Assembly: GCA_026874595.1 (NCBI GenBank)
Contig: CM049307.1
Location: forward strand, 411,579 to 475,578
DNA length: 64,000 bases
Reading direction: 5' to 3'
Source of the DNA: Sipunculus nudus
Lineage: Eukaryota > Annelida > Sipuncula > Golfingiida > Sipunculidae
The translations under genes and the position numbers were made by a program. Positions within the stretch are counted from its first letter, which is position 1. Each line of letters starts with the position of its first letter. The notes beneath the pieces were generated by a model, which ran no database searches, was not told the DNA's origin, and worked only from the letters and a program-made list of their open reading frames with translations. Below, piece by piece: positions 1 to 12,984 of the stretch.

Positions 1-3000
1 CCTGACGCTGCTGACCCCACCTTGACTGCCAGGGTTTGACCAAATGGCTTGATACCTAGCTTTTTCAATAAGCTCTCCTAATTTCTTTATTTTTCCACTT
101 TTCAGATCCAAACCAATGAAAATTGATGAAACTCATTAACATTGAATGTTAAGAAAAGAGAAAAAAATTTTAACTTGAAAAGTTTTAATTTTAATTGAGT
201 TTAATTGCTTAACACTTAAGCGAGCTGTTACCACTTAACCCTCAACCTGGATTTCTAAAATCGCCTTAAAATACCCAAAAAACGCCCATATTTGGACTTT
301 TTCTTTCACCTGTCCACTAAGTGAATCGTTCTGAACCCATTTACAGGAATTTAAATTTAAAAAATTTAATATTTAAAAAGTTTAATTTTTTAAATTTTCA
401 TATTCAAATATCTCGTATTTTGCATAAAACTGCTCTTTTGTATATTTCTTTTCTGTAACGTTGTCCATCTACCTGGTTGCCCTGTTCCTGGTATGCTTGT
501 GTTCGTTTTAAATTATTTTAAATTAAAGTAATTTGCATATTTCATTTTTTTGCATTTTCTACATATTTTGTTGGCCCTGTTGGCTCGCGGCCCGCATCGC
601 AACGATTTGTTTTGTGACGGTTCGATCAAACTGGTCCATGTCAAATGTTTTCCACCCTTGGACGTTTGAAAATATCATTTGCCTCGTTTTTTTAAAAGCT
701 TTTAAACAATTAAAATCATGTGAATGCCCCTAACCGCAACCCTAGGGTAAGTTAGGGTAACTTCTGCGTCTCCTATTACAGGGAATCACTCGGTTTACGC
801 GTCAGCCCCCCAAAAATTTGAATTCCTTGATTTTTTCTTCATTGTTTAAACACGTCTCGACACTTCAGACTTTATTTGTTTTCAATTTAAAAACATAACC
901 CTAGTTTATAAAATATAACCACTTAGCTGTTTACGTCAACACTTAGGCACAGGCGACACCTGTCGGATCTCCTCCTCTGCCTGAGCGCAGGCGCCACCGG
1001 TCGGAATTTTACTGTCAAAATGAAAAAAAACTTAAAAATGGCATATTTAAGAAACAAGCTCAATAAACCACTTAAAGGTTACACTTAAGGACAAGACTTA
1101 AAACAGGACGACAAAAATTTCAAAGTCCCTAACACTTAATAAAACCTACCATATAACCACTTAATTCTCGAGAAGACTTAATAACACTTAGGATATATGG
1201 AAGGATGGAATATATAAAAAAAAATCCAAAATCCCTAACACTTAATGAAACTTAGCATATAACCACTCAATACTCAATAACACTTAGTAATGCTTAAGAA
1301 ACTTGCATGAATCCAAGTATACGGCTAAGCTTTATCTTGATAACACTTAATAAGACTTAATAACGACTCTTAACGACAACACATGCCGACACTCAACAGC
1401 ACCAAGTCTTGAAAGATGGAATATGTGAAAAAACAATTGTTAAGTGTTGCTTTTTACACTTAAACATAGTGTTGTTTCTGGAGACTTAAGTTTAAGTGTT
1501 GTGTTACGTGTTAAAAATAACACTTAAGAACGCTTTACATTAAGTGGTGTTCTTAAGTGTTAGCATAAGTGTTATAGAATAACACTTACGAAATTGTTGG
1601 AGGGGCATTTTGAAAAAATTCAAGGCTGCTGTTAGATATAACACATACGCTAACACTTAAGCCCTTTATAGGTGTAGGTATGTATATATGTCTTGCCGAA
1701 ATCATCTAGATAATAATGTATGGTTTTCAATGTAATGGGTGACCGGCAAGACGTGCTTTGGGAGCTTCGTCTTCGTTATTATGAAATACCTCGTAATTGT
1801 GAAATACACCGTTATTATGAAATACCTCATTAGGTGTTTAATTATTCAAATTTTGAGAGATAATTGTTTATTCTATGGGGATTTGCAAAATGGTACGGGA
1901 TTGAAAGTATTTCGTTAATTGATCTGAAATTATTAAGGTCTCTTCAACAAAACTTAAAAGATATCTGACGGCGGGTTCTCATTCTGTGAACTCAAATCGG
2001 GATTATATTAAGTGCCTGTAATCTGCTGAAATTTTGCTATTTTTCAAATCTCAATATCTAAGTCTTTAGCCTCTGAAACGGCTGGTCTCCATTTGGTGAA
2101 CTTGAATCAAATGACCGCATAATTAAGTCTGTTACCGTGGGAATTACTTTTGGAATAACATGGTAAAATTTACAGTGAAATGCCTACAGTTTAATTTCAT
2201 CGATGCAAATAAACAGTTACTTGCCATGGTAAAACAGAGGTAAATACCATGGTATTGTATACACTATTAGAACTCAAAAGTTAAATAATTTTGCTATTTT
2301 TTAAATCACAATATCTAAGTAAGTATATAGTTTTTTTATTTGAACTCCTCTTTAGCCTCTGAAATGTTGAGGAAAATCTGACGGCTGGTCTCCGTTTGCT
2401 GAACTTGAATTGGGCTACAAATTTCAATATCCCTCAAATGACCGCCCCTGGTCTGTGCAATTTAACACTTGACCTTTTCCATTTAACACTTGGTCGTTTA
2501 AACTTCAATTTTAATTAAATTTCATAAAAAAATTGAGCTTTAGTGTACACTTATAAGCGTGATAAAATGATACAAAAAATGAAAAAAAAGCAAACCAAAA
2601 CTGCAAAAATAACACGTAAGCTTAGGTGTTGTCCTGGAGTGTTATGTTAAGTGTTATTTTTTACACTTAAGAATAACACGTAAGCTTAAGTAACACGTAA
2701 GACCACTTAGTCTAACGTGTTCTGTTAAGTGTTGTTTTTTTACACCTAAACGTAAGTGTTATTTCTTTAGAATTAAGTTTAAGTGTTGTGTTAAGTGTTA
2801 AAAAATAACACTTTAAGACGATTAAGTAACCTTACGTGTTATTTTTCTAACACTTAATAGTAAGTGGTGTCCTAAGTGTTATTGTTTAAAACTTAAGAAA
2901 AATAACACGTAAGCTTAAATGGTAAAGAATCAGTAACACGTAAGATCACTTAGGCGTAAAGTGTTGCTTTTTACACTTAACATAACACTTAACGATAACA

Positions 3001-3090
3001 CGTAAGTTTATGTGTTATCCTTAAGTGTTAAGTAACAACAACACGTAAGACTAAGTGTTACAGGAGCTAACGTGTTGCGGTTACATAACA
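1..3090. repeat. AT-rich non-coding block with TTAAGTGTTA-type word repeats
   Basis: No credible gene is visible. From about 900 onward the words AACACTTAA and TTAAGTGTT recur in both orientations, most densely at 1,040-1,660 and 2,600-3,090, where they form many short potential hairpins such as CTTAAGCTTAAG. A dispersed repeat containing 'ctatttttcaaatct...aagtctttagcctctgaa' occurs at about 2,036-2,130 and 2,290-2,450 and again near 7,017-7,165. Composition and repeat style resemble invertebrate chromosomal DNA rather than the coding viral block to the right. Confidence 0.6.
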
Positions 3091-3375
3091 CTTAAGCTTA
3101 AGTTTTATTTAAGCTTAAGTGTTATGTAAAGTGTTAAAAATAAGACTTAAGCACGTTTATGTGTTATTCATTAACATTGACCTTAACACTTAGGCTAGTG
3201 TCTTGTGTTAAGTGTGTTAGAAAACAGAAATTGAAAAATTAAAAGAGGTATTTTAAGACACTAAGCGCCACCTGGTGGAGTAATAATGCCTTTAGTGGGA
3301 ACTGGATGCTGTCGTTGTACCTCTATATATATTTATATATGTTATATATTTAAATATATCGGTGACATTTATTAG

Positions 3376-3411
<36 letters not shown>

Positions 3412-3965
3412 AAATAAACCGTTTTGGTCTTGTCTGACCGCGCGCAACACCTGTCAGACCTTTTCTCTGTGTGCGTATATATGAAATTTTACTTTAAATT
3501 TAAATTTCATCAGAAAATAAACTTTCGCGTACACCTATACTTTCAACAGCGACCTGTCGGTAAAACGTGATGAAATGATACAAAAAATGAAAAAAACTGT
3601 ACAAACAAATGACACATTTAAGAAATCAACCCTTAAACCACTTAACGGTTAACACTTAACGACAAGGCTTAATGATAAATTATAACACTTAAGGACGGGA
3701 CGTCAGGAGATATTGGACGTTTAGTCCGCGGCCCAGATAAACCGCTTCCTCATTTTGAAGACTTTTTGTGGTTTTAAAAGAAGTAAGAAGTGTTAATCCT
3801 TGGGCACACTAATTTTTCTGAAAAAATTAGACATTTTTTTCCATATATTTTAGGTACCTGAGGCATACTTTAAGATTTAAGCATATCCCGATCTCCGGCC
3901 ATAAGACAAAATAAACGATCATGAGAGTGTCTTTTGCTTTATAAATTTTTTTATTTTCATTTCAA
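3091..3965 (+). repeat. Dispersed element, copy A
   Basis: First of three copies of one long repeat (the others are at 4,313-5,248 and 12,132-12,982). Shared landmarks in order are the TTAAGCTTAAGTG hairpin, 'ttgaaaaattaaaagaggta', a TATATA run, 'cagaccttttctctgtgtgc', the CACTTAACGGTTAACAC words and 'gcatactttaagatttaagc'. Copy A carries about 60 bases (roughly 3,251-3,312) missing from B and C, and lacks a short segment present before 'gtggttttaaaag' in B. It has no coding capacity. It is probably a non-autonomous mobile element or a segmental duplication. Confidence 0.7.
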
Positions 3966-4312
3966 TTAAAATAAATAAAAAAATATTTTTCTTGAAAAAA
4001 AAATATTTCATATTGAATAAAATATGCTGTCTTTTTTCTGGTTCCGAACAAACAAAACACACTCGTAAAATAGCGATAAATATCATGGTAAAATACAGAT
4101 GAATGCTCGGTCAAACAACAATTTAATATCATGTAAAAATACAGTTTAATAACATATAAAAATCCAGTCAATTGCATTGGTGAAAGACAGTTAAATACCA
4201 TAGTAAAATAGAGTTAAATAATACCCTTAATTGCCTATTAATGACACTTGGCATATAACGAATTAATATTTGATAACACTTATTAACACTTAGCTTATAA
4301 AGACTTAATATT

Positions 4313-5248
4313 TGATAACACTTAATAACACTTAGCATATAACACTTAATACTTGATAACACTTAATAACACTTTGCTTTTAACACTTAAGGTTAAGTGT
4401 TATGTAGCAACAACACGTAAGCTTAAGTGTTAAGTAACAACAACACGTAAGACTAAGTGTTACAGGAGCTTAACACTTAAGCCGACAACACTTAAGCTTA
4501 AGTTTTATTTAAGCTTAAGTGTTATGTAAAGTGTTAAAAATAAGACTTAAGCACACTTAGGCTAGTGTCTTGTGTTAAGTGTTATTCTTAAGTGTTAGAA
4601 AACAGAAATTGAAAAATTAAAAGAGGTATTATTTGTTGTACCTCTATATATATTTATATATGTTATATATTTAAATATATCGGTGACATTTATTAGTATG
4701 TATATATATATATATATATGTAAAATAAACCGTCTTGTCTGTCCGCGTGCAACACCTGTCAGACCTTTTCTCTGTGTGCGTATATATGAAATTTTACTTT
4801 AAATTTAAATTTCATCAGAAAATAAACTTTCGCGTACACCTATACTTTCAACAGCGACCTGTCGGTAAAACGTGATGAAATGATACAAAAAATGAAAAAC
4901 ACTGTACAAACAAATGGCACATTTAAGAAATCAGCCCTTAAACCACTTAACGGTTAACACTTAACGACAAGGCTTAATGATAAATTATAACACTTAAGGA
5001 CGGGGCTTCCTCATTTTGAAGACTTTTTTACATCAATGATATATAATGTGGTTTTAAAAGAAGTAAGAAGTGTTAATCCTTGGGCACACTAATTTTTCTG
5101 AAAATTAGACATTTTTTCCATATATTTTAGGTACCCGAGGCATACTTTAAGATTTAAGCATATCCCGATCTCCAGCCATAAGACAAAATAAACGATCATG
5201 AGAGTGTCTTTTGCTTTATAAATTTTTTTATTTTCATTTCAATTAAAA
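4313..5248 (+). repeat. Dispersed element, copy B
   Basis: Second copy of the long element. Over most of its length it is nearly identical to copy C at 12,132-12,982, both beginning in 'gataacacttaataacactt', and it is close to copy A. It continues at the right end into 'aacgatcatgagagtgtctt', which copy A has and copy C lacks. The short frames inside it are random. Confidence 0.7.
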
Positions 5249-5429
5249 TGAATATGATCATAATTTCCAGGTGTTTCCAAACGGTCAAAAATACGCGCCG
5301 ACTGTCTGGCTTTTGGCGCGGGCCAGACGGCTCTGTTACACTGTGTCTATTTCTGTCTGGCGCCCTCGGGGCACCCGGTGTGCTGGCTTGAGCCGAGAGA
5401 AATGAGGTCGCTATAGCAACGACCTAGAT

Positions 5430-6000
5430 AATATAACAGTCCTGTGTAGTAATCTTTATAACTTCCTTCATCATACCGTATATAATATTATAAATATAAA
5501 CACTGGAAAAACATTGTACTTGAATAAATAGAATAAATAAAGAATTGTTTACAGTTTACCCTTAGTAGGGGTTTGTAATTTCAAAATGTTGTAGTTTGGC
5601 AAGTCGTAAACTGGATACGAGTGATCTTGAGGACTAAATATAGTATCGTATGCATGTATCATATGCCCACGGGGTCCACAATCATTTAATAATAATATCC
5701 TTTTTACATATATTTGAAGCAGAGAGTACCTTAATCTGAATATAAAATAGATCAATTGTAATCTTTCTTTTTTTAGTATGACACATGACAACATTCAATC
5801 TTTATTGGCAATAATTTAAAAATGTGAATAACACACAATATAACAGTCCTGTGTAGTAATCTTTATAACGTTCCTTCGTCATATAGTATATAATATTACA
5901 AATATAAATATTGAAAAGAAAATTAGACTTGAATAAAGATAACCGAAAATTGGTAAAAAACACAAAATTTCAGAATAAATAGAGATTTGTTTACAGTTCC
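5430..6000. repeat. Tandem duplication of a roughly 130-base segment
   Basis: The segment starting 'atataacagtcctgtgtagt' at about 5,432 and ending near 'agaattgtttacagttt' recurs in the same orientation at about 5,838-5,997 with point changes and a short insertion. No gene is visible between the copies; small frames there are AT-rich and have no motif. Confidence 0.6.
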
Positions 6001-6128
6001 TCGGAGTGTAAAAACACATGTATAACAATAATTATATCCTTGTACAAATCTTGAAACAGAAGGCATATTGATATAAAAAAATTAGCCTTCAAACAAAGGA
6101 CACCTGATAACAAAAGGCGGGAATGAAA

Positions 6129-6196
<68 letters not shown>

Positions 6197-6198
6197 GT
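6129..6198. repeat. (ATA)n trinucleotide microsatellite
   Basis: About 70 bases of nearly pure AAT/ATA triplets, with more interrupted triplets to about 6,300. A second, shorter run lies at about 8,605-8,637. The apparent poly-Leu and poly-Ile frames across it come from the repeat. Confidence 0.95.
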
Positions 6199-7016
6199 AA
6201 TAATAATATTATTAATAATAACAATAAACATATAATAATAATAGTAGTACTTAACTGATGCTAAAAATAATAAAAGAGCAATGGTAATATTCATAATAAT
6301 AATATTCTAGGAATATATGTGGGATCGATCACCCAAAACACCGTTCAGGTTAGGGTGTTAAGGTTTGGGTTAGAAATAAAATTCCGGACCAGACAACCAC
6401 AGTGGTGTTTTAATGACTGCATATATGTTAAATGAATACAACGTTCTTATTGTGAGGCATATATGGAAAATACTACAGTTCATTATCATGTATAACATAT
6501 AAATATTTAGTTAAATGCAGCGGCAAAATGAAGTGAAATAAATACAGATAAATGCCATGGTAAAATACTTTCTGCACAAGCTTTCGTTTTATTGGATTGA
6601 CCGTTCAAAATCACCGAAAAACCGTCGGGAATTATGAAATAAGGTGCGATTTAAATATAATTAAAGTGTTGACCTGTTGAATATTTTTTCTTTATAAAAA
6701 TTTAAATAAAGCCCCTATTATTTGTCCAACTGAATAATTTAAGTCATCAGCAGCAGCAGCTGTACACATGTTAACGCCACACGCATGTATATCTATGTAT
6801 AACCTCTTCACTTTCATGGGACACCCGAGACGCTGCTGACCTCCGCCGCTTTAATGGCTGGACAGGGCTAACAAATAGCAGACCGGGCCAGGATCAAAGA
6901 CTCTAGAAATAAGAAAGTATATTGCAACAGGGTCTCTTAAATAAAACTCAAAGCGCGATACTAGCTTGAATATTATTCCAAATTCCTTTTGACCAGATTT
7001 TTTACTGTAATCGGCT

Positions 7017-7165
7017 GAAATTTTGCTATTTTTCAAATCTAAATTTCTAAGTCTTTAGTCTCTGAAATTTTGAGAAAAATCTGACGGCTGGTCTTCATTT
7101 GGTGAACTTGAATTGGTCTATAAATTAAAATATCCCTCAAATGAACGCATAATTAAAATTTTCAG
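7017..7165 (+). repeat. Dispersed repeat, third copy
   Basis: Closely matches the sequences at about 2,036-2,130 and 2,290-2,450 (words 'gaaattttgctatttttcaa', 'ctgacggctggtct', 'ttggtgaacttgaat'). It is non-coding and supports the view that this block is repeat-rich chromosomal DNA. Confidence 0.5.
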
Positions 7166-7492
7166 TCTAAAACTCAAGAAAATTTAATACGCCCGTTCCA
7201 AAATAAAATATATAATAATACAATAAAATATGCGAGCATTATATGCGTTATAACTGAACCAAACTCTCAGACAAAATGATAATAAATGTCACCCGCTTTT
7301 AATGTGGGAGATGCAAAAACCGATAACAGGACTTGCTACACCCTGTTTTTAGTGTAGAGACCAAAGACTTGGGTGTTCATAATAGACCAAATAGGAAAAA
7401 ACATTGAACTCACTGTGTACAAATGCACTTTTTTTAACGTTATTAACCACAATTCCAGAACATTTTTATAATTTTTCCACAAGCTTTCCTCG

Positions 7493-8295
7493 TTGTTATG
7501 AAATACCCCGTTATTATGAAATACCTTGTTATTATGAATAACCTCGTTTGAATGAACAACCTCGCTATTATGCAATACCTCGTTTATATGCACAACCTCG
7601 TTTTTATGAACAACCTCGTTATTATGAACAACCTCGTTATTATGAAATACCTCGTTATCATGAAATACCTCGTTATTATGAAATACCTCTTTATTATGAA
7701 ATACCTCGTTATTATGGAATACCTCTTTTTATGAAATACCTCGTTATTATGAAAAACCTCGTTATTATGAAATACCTCGTTATTATGAAATACCTCGTTA
7801 TTATGAAATGCCTCGTTTTTATGAATAACCCCGTTATTATGTACTACCTCGTTATTATGAAATACCTCGTTTTTATGAACCTCGTTATTATGAAATACCT
7901 GGTTATTATGAAATAACTCGTTTTTATGAAAAACCTCGTTATTATGAAAAACCTCGTTATTATGAAATACCTCGTTTTTATGAATAACCCCGTTATTATG
8001 TATTACCTCGTTATTATGCTATACCTCGTTATTATGAAATACCTCGTTATTATGAAATACCCCGTTATTATGAACAATCTCATTATTATGAAATACCTCG
8101 TTATTATGAAATACCTCGTTTTTATGAATAACCCTGTTATTATGAACTACCTCGTTATTATGAAATACCTCGTTTTTATGAACCTCGTTATTATGAAATA
8201 CCTGGTTATTATGAAATAACTCGTTTTTATGAACAACCTCGTTATTATGAAAGACCTCGTTATTATGAAATACCTCGTTATTATGAAATACATCA
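7493..8295 (+). repeat. Tandem array of an 18-base unit
   Basis: About 45 head-to-tail units of a consensus close to 'gaaatacctcgttattat', with variants (aacaac for aatacc, tttttat for ttattat) and a few one-base or three-base slips. Two related units lie far upstream at about 1,780-1,830. Because 18 is a multiple of three, all frames stay open for long stretches and give repetitive peptides on both strands; these are not genes. Confidence 0.95.
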
Positions 8296-8603
8296 CTTAT
8301 TTCGTCCATGCATTAGACAGACTAAAATATGTCCCGGTTTGCCAAATCTCTTTTTTATTTACACTGCACATTGTTGTTTTCGGAAATGCTGGCAATATTT
8401 GAATTTATTTTGTCATCAGTTCAGTCGACATTTTTAAACACTCACTTAAGACACATTTATTTTTAGCACACTACAATGACTTTTAATTCTATCTTTCCCC
8501 CTGTCTTATTGGTTTTAGTTTCTGCTTCTAGGTAGATTTCTTTTTATGGACTTTTTTATGTGAAGTGCTTTTGAACGTACTTAGTGTATGAATATAAATG
8601 TGG

Positions 8604-8640
<37 letters not shown>

Positions 8641-8960
8641 CGTGAACATTTAAAGAAATATTACGAAAACTGGCCGCTCACTCAATACTCTTTCTTTTAC
8701 GTACAAGGTAGAACGAGACTTTTCATGTGCGTGGCCTAACTGGAGGCGAGTTCCCACGCTTTGAGGCACAGGTGTTCAGACGCGGGGCGGGGCCAAGGCA
8801 TTTCGTAAGGGTGCGTGATCATTTGTAACTTTGAAAATAATCCCGCTAGCTGTTTGGTCTAAAGCGAATGGACGTCCCCATAGCAACGAAGCATGCAATA
8901 CACTTGCCCTCTCTCTATATAAAGAAATCGGCTATATTCATTGATCAGGTTCTCTTTAAA

Positions 8961-9155
8961 ATGGGCAAGTGCTCGGATCCTTCTTGCCCTGGGGGCTATA
9001 ATTATTACAGGTTGAAATGTGGCCACTATTTGTGCTACCATTGTCTCATATGCCGGTATGTGCCACATTTCACTGTGGCACCAAACAACAGGCGCAGGTT
9101 GGGAGCAATATGCATTCAGTGTAAATGCTCACAGTGCCGGCATATGAGGCAATAG
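8961..9155 (+). CDS. Small RING-like zinc-binding protein
   Basis: A 64-residue protein from ATG 8,961; the frame is open further upstream to 8,868. A TATA box (tatataaa, about 8,916-8,923) lies about 40 bases before this ATG, which is why it is preferred. The cysteine/histidine layout is C-x4-C near the start, then C-x-H-x2-C-x2-C (motif KCGHYLCYHC), and a C-terminal C-x2-C-x-C-x2-C cluster. This order resembles a compressed RING finger, with the CGH..C core typical of E3 ligases, but the spacing is not canonical. It stands alone in the repeat-rich block, with a GC-richer promoter-like stretch upstream and an A-rich tract just after the stop. It could be a viral gene, a captured host exon or a remnant. 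The ligase role is inference. Confidence 0.45.
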   Translation: MGKCSDPSCPGGYNYYRLKCGHYLCYHCLICRYVPHFTVAPNNRRRLGAICIQCKCSQCRHMRQ

Positions 9156-9319
9156 TAGCACCCAAAAAAAATTAAAAAAAAAAAACACAAAAAACACCCC
9201 CCCAAAAAAATAAAAAAACACAAAAAACACCAAAAAAATTGTGTGTGCAAATTTTAACACACACATAAATATTAGTCTGTATTTCTATCTATGTGTAACA
9301 TATCGTAAGTGTGTCATAT

Positions 9320-10620
9320 TTTTAATATCTTGGTGCCGGCATTGTCAATCAGATATGGTCTTATTGTAACAGTAGGTGTGTCATGTTTATTCCTTTTCAT
9401 CCGGTACAAATATCTTGAGCGAGAAACTTTTAGCCTTTCTTTTTTTTTATCAGGTTTTAAGATATTAGGTTGAAGGTTAGGTTTTAGGTTATGTTTTAAG
9501 TTTAATTCTTTATGTTTTTAGATTTCAGGTTTCAGATACGGTTTTAGGTTTCATGCATGTTAACCATTTCCTTTTTTTCAATGTCATATATTGTTTGTCT
9601 TTTTTATCCCGAACAAATATCTTGAGCTGGGCATTACACAAAATATTTTCTGAGGATGTGTCTTTTTTAATTTCTTAGTGCCCGGACGCATCTCATTTTT
9701 TAAAATATTGGTCTTTGTTGTCAAACTATTTAATATTTATGATTCGGTTCAAACATCTTTAGCAATGCATTGTTGCCCAATATTATCTGTAGACGTATCG
9801 TTTTAATATCTTGGTCCGTCAATCTGTTTCCAATTTGATTTTAACCATAAAGATTGGATTGTATGTGCGGTTTTCTAATTATAAAATTGTTTATCCTTGT
9901 TCTGTTTGTTATTTTTATCCGGATCAAATATCTTGAGAGATAAATTTTTGCTCTGTAGGCGTGTCTTTTTCAATATCTCGGTGCCGCAGTCTAGTTGGGA
10001 TATGGTTTGATTGTAAAGATTGGCCGCTGTGCGCGCTTTAATAATTATAAAAATATCCCTACTTTCTACGCGGCTTTTATATAGAACTGTCAAGAATATT
10101 CTGTCCTCTTTGTTTCTTTTTATACCGAATAAATATCTTGAGCGATGAATTTTTCCCGAATATTTTCTGTAGGCGTGTCGTTTTTAATTTCTCTATGACG
10201 GCGGCCTGGTTGCGATATTGTTTTATTGTACAGATTGGCCTCTGTGTGCGTTTTAATAATTAAAGAAATATCAATGCTTTCTACGCGGTTTTTATATAGA
10301 CAGGTGAGGAATTTTCTGTCCTCTCTGTTCCTTTTTATGCCGATTAAATATCTCGAGCGATGGATTTTTTTTCGTAGGCATGTCGCTTTTAATTTCTTGG
10401 AGCCGGCGGTCTGGTTGCAATATGGTTTTATTGTAAAGATTGGCGTCTGTGTGCGTTTTAATAATTAAAGAAATATCCAAGCTTTCTACGCGGTTTTTAT
10501 AAAGACCTGTGAGGAATTTTCTGACCTCTCTGTTCCTTTTCATGACGAATAAATATGTCGAGCGATGGATTTTTACCAAATGTCGCTTTTAATTTCTTGG
10601 CTCCGGCAGTATAATGTCAA
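9320..10620 (+). repeat. Tandem array of a roughly 205-base unit
   Basis: Successive units share 'atggttttattgtaaagatt', 'gcgttttaataatta', 'ctttctacgcgg' and 'tcttgagcga' or close variants. The best preserved units start near 9,969, 10,179, 10,385 and 10,585 (last one partial). More diverged units lie before 9,900. Short frames run through two units but change at each copy, so no gene is supported. Confidence 0.8.
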
Positions 10621-11078
10621 AAGAGCAAACGTTCACGAATGTATACATTTATTCACAATATATATATATATTAGAAGAATACCCGATGGATTATAACAGT
10701 ATACTAAGTGGGCACACACCGACGGCACACTACTTTCCAATCATAAAGTATTAAATAACAGGATACGAGTTATAAACCGTATATTTTTATATTTCACAGT
10801 TGTGGAAGGGTTGATACTTGATAACAAATTGGTGGACTTTTTACATGCCGCCAGGGGGAACCTCGGCTTAGACCTACCAATTTTGAAACAAAAAATTTCT
10901 TTATCAAACGAGTCGCATCGTCAGGCTAATATTTATTTTTCTTTCGCCGAATCTCAGCAGCACAGGAGACTGGATATTAACATTACCGTTTTATATTGCA
11001 ATAACTGTACAAAAAGACCAGATCGGGGTTTGGGAAAAGTTGTGAACAGTCAGAGTTCTAACCATTCCTCAGATGTAA

Positions 11079-11170
11079 CGGCTTGGCGGCACAGTGGAAT
11101 TGTCTGGGCCGCCGCGCCACATTTTGTCTCGTTATTGAAACATGGGTCTGGGTTCAAATCCACGGCAGGG
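11079..11170 (+). other. tRNA-like or SINE-like sequence with A-box and B-box words
   Basis: A 'ggcggcacagtgg' word resembling a pol III A box is followed about 60 bases later by 'gggttcaaatcca', a good match to the B box (T arm) of tRNAs. The spacing and the lack of a clear cloverleaf argue against a working tRNA. A tRNA-derived SINE head or a decayed tRNA is more likely. A random 134-residue frame crosses it. Confidence 0.35.
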
Positions 11171-11209
11171 AATGTTTTTTTTTCATTATTTTTCCCAATC
11201 TTTTAAATC

Positions 11210-12130
11210 TTAAAAGAAACGTTTTAAAGGTATGTATATTATTTCAAATTTCATGACGGTTAGTGGTAATTTGTGAATGGTGAGAAAATCGCTGCTAATG
11301 GGACAGATGGCCAACCCGACTCAATTTGATTAAATGTAATAATTACCTTTCCTGAAAAATAATAGGCCCAAATCAATAATGTTTTTTCACAGGTCAGCCT
11401 TAGACCAAAGAATACCAAATGATATTAACACCTACATTTATACATACATACATATATTGATTTATACATATATACATACGTATAGACATGCAAACGCACA
11501 TGTATGCTTAGATTACATACATACATGTGTTTAGATATGTATATCTGTAAGGAGGTATATCACTTGTGTGAATGTAAGAATAACTTCAAACGTCTTCAGA
11601 AAAAAACAACTTGAATGCTAGAGCCGTCTAACGCAAACGAAACATGTACAATTATTTATTAATGGAAATTTACGTTAATTCTTTAATTTTCTTCACAGAC
11701 ACCGCCTTTATGACCTTTTCAACATATCACTTTCAAGGGTGAAACGTTTTGAGGTCGAGGTATAGACAGGATGTTTTAGCTTACGTCCTCTTTTCTTATT
11801 TGATTTATCCAAATCTAGAAAACTGTAGAAACAAATGGCGTATTTAAGAAATCAGCGCTTAAACCACTTAAAGAATAACACTTAACATAACACTTAATAA
11901 CACTTAGCAACACTTTACTTTTCTGTATAACACTTAGGCACAGGCGACACCTGGAGGACTAGTTCTGCCTTCAGTATAAAGTCCCTTCTTTGAGATGCAT
12001 ATATATACATATATATATATACATATAATATATATACAAAGACATATATATTATTAATTAATTATGCAGATAACATATGTGTATATATTTAAATATATAT
12101 ATGTGTATATATATATTTATGTGTGCCTTC
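11210..12130. other. Gene-free AT-rich interval
   Basis: No gene is seen. It holds a run of ATACAT/TATA words (about 11,440-11,560 and 11,995-12,120) and, from 11,860, the CACTTAA words that lead into copy C of the dispersed element. Confidence 0.6.
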
Positions 12131-12131
12131 T

Positions 12132-12982
12132 TGATAACACTTAATAACACTTAGCATATAACACTTAATACTTGATAACACTTAATAACACTTTGCTTTT
12201 AACACTTAAGGTTAAGTGTTATGTAGCAACAACACGTAAGCTTAAGTGTTAAGTAACAACAACACGTAAGACTAAGTGTTACAGGAGCTTAACACTTAAG
12301 CCAACAACACTTAAGCTTAAGTTTTATTTAAGCTTAAGTGTTATGTAAAGTGTTAAAAATAAGACTTAAGCACACTTAGGCTAGTGTCTTGTGTTAAGTG
12401 TTATTCTTAAGTGTTAGAAAACAGAAATTGAAAAATTAAAAGAGGTATTATTTGTTGTACCTCTATATATATTTATATATGTTATATATTTAAATATATC
12501 GGTGACATTTATTAGTATGTATTTATATATATATATGTAAAATAAACCGTCTTGTCTGTCCGCGTGCAACACCTGTCAGACCTTTTCTCTGTGTGCGTAT
12601 ATATGAAATTTTACTTTAAATTTAAATTTGAATTAAATTTCATCAGAAAATAAACTTTCGCGTACACCTATACTTTCAACAGCGACCTGTCGGTAAAACG
12701 TGATGAAATGATACAAAAAATGAAAAACACTGTACAAACAAATGGCACATTTAAGAAATCAGCCCTTAAACCACTTAACGGTTAACACTTAACGACAAGG
12801 CTTAACGATAAATTATAACACTTAAGGACGGGGCTTCCTCATTTTGAAGACTTTTTTACATCAATGATATATAATGTGGTTTTAAAAGAAGTAAGAAGTG
12901 TTAATCCTTGGGCACACTAATTTTTCTGAAAATTAGACATTTTTTCACATATATATTAGGTACCCGAGGCATACTTTAAGGG
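12132..12982 (+). repeat. Dispersed element, copy C (3' truncated)
   Basis: Third copy of the element also found at 4,313-5,248, matching it almost base for base. It has a short extra AAATTTGAATTAAATTT stretch near 12,620 and a shorter TA run. It breaks off at 'gcatactttaag', where copies A and B continue, and is followed at once by unrelated sequence. This break is close to the point where composition changes toward the viral block. Confidence 0.7.
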
Positions 12983-12984
12983 GT

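Noticed and set aside
727-760. Telomere-like CCCTAA/TTAGGG words
   Set aside because: Only a few dispersed words, no tandem array.
5991-6294. Poly-Leu and poly-Ile proteins
   Set aside because: Translation of an ATA/TAT microsatellite.
7493-8295. CRISPR-like array
   Set aside because: Units are contiguous without unique spacers and the context is eukaryotic/viral.
7548-8309. Long repetitive frames on both strands (YEIPRY-, LVIMKY- and HNNEVF-type peptides)
   Set aside because: They come from an 18-base tandem array whose length is a multiple of three; no start context or motif.
10802-11206. 134-residue frame
   Set aside because: Crosses a tRNA/SINE-like sequence, starts without an ATG (GTG), and has no family-like motif.
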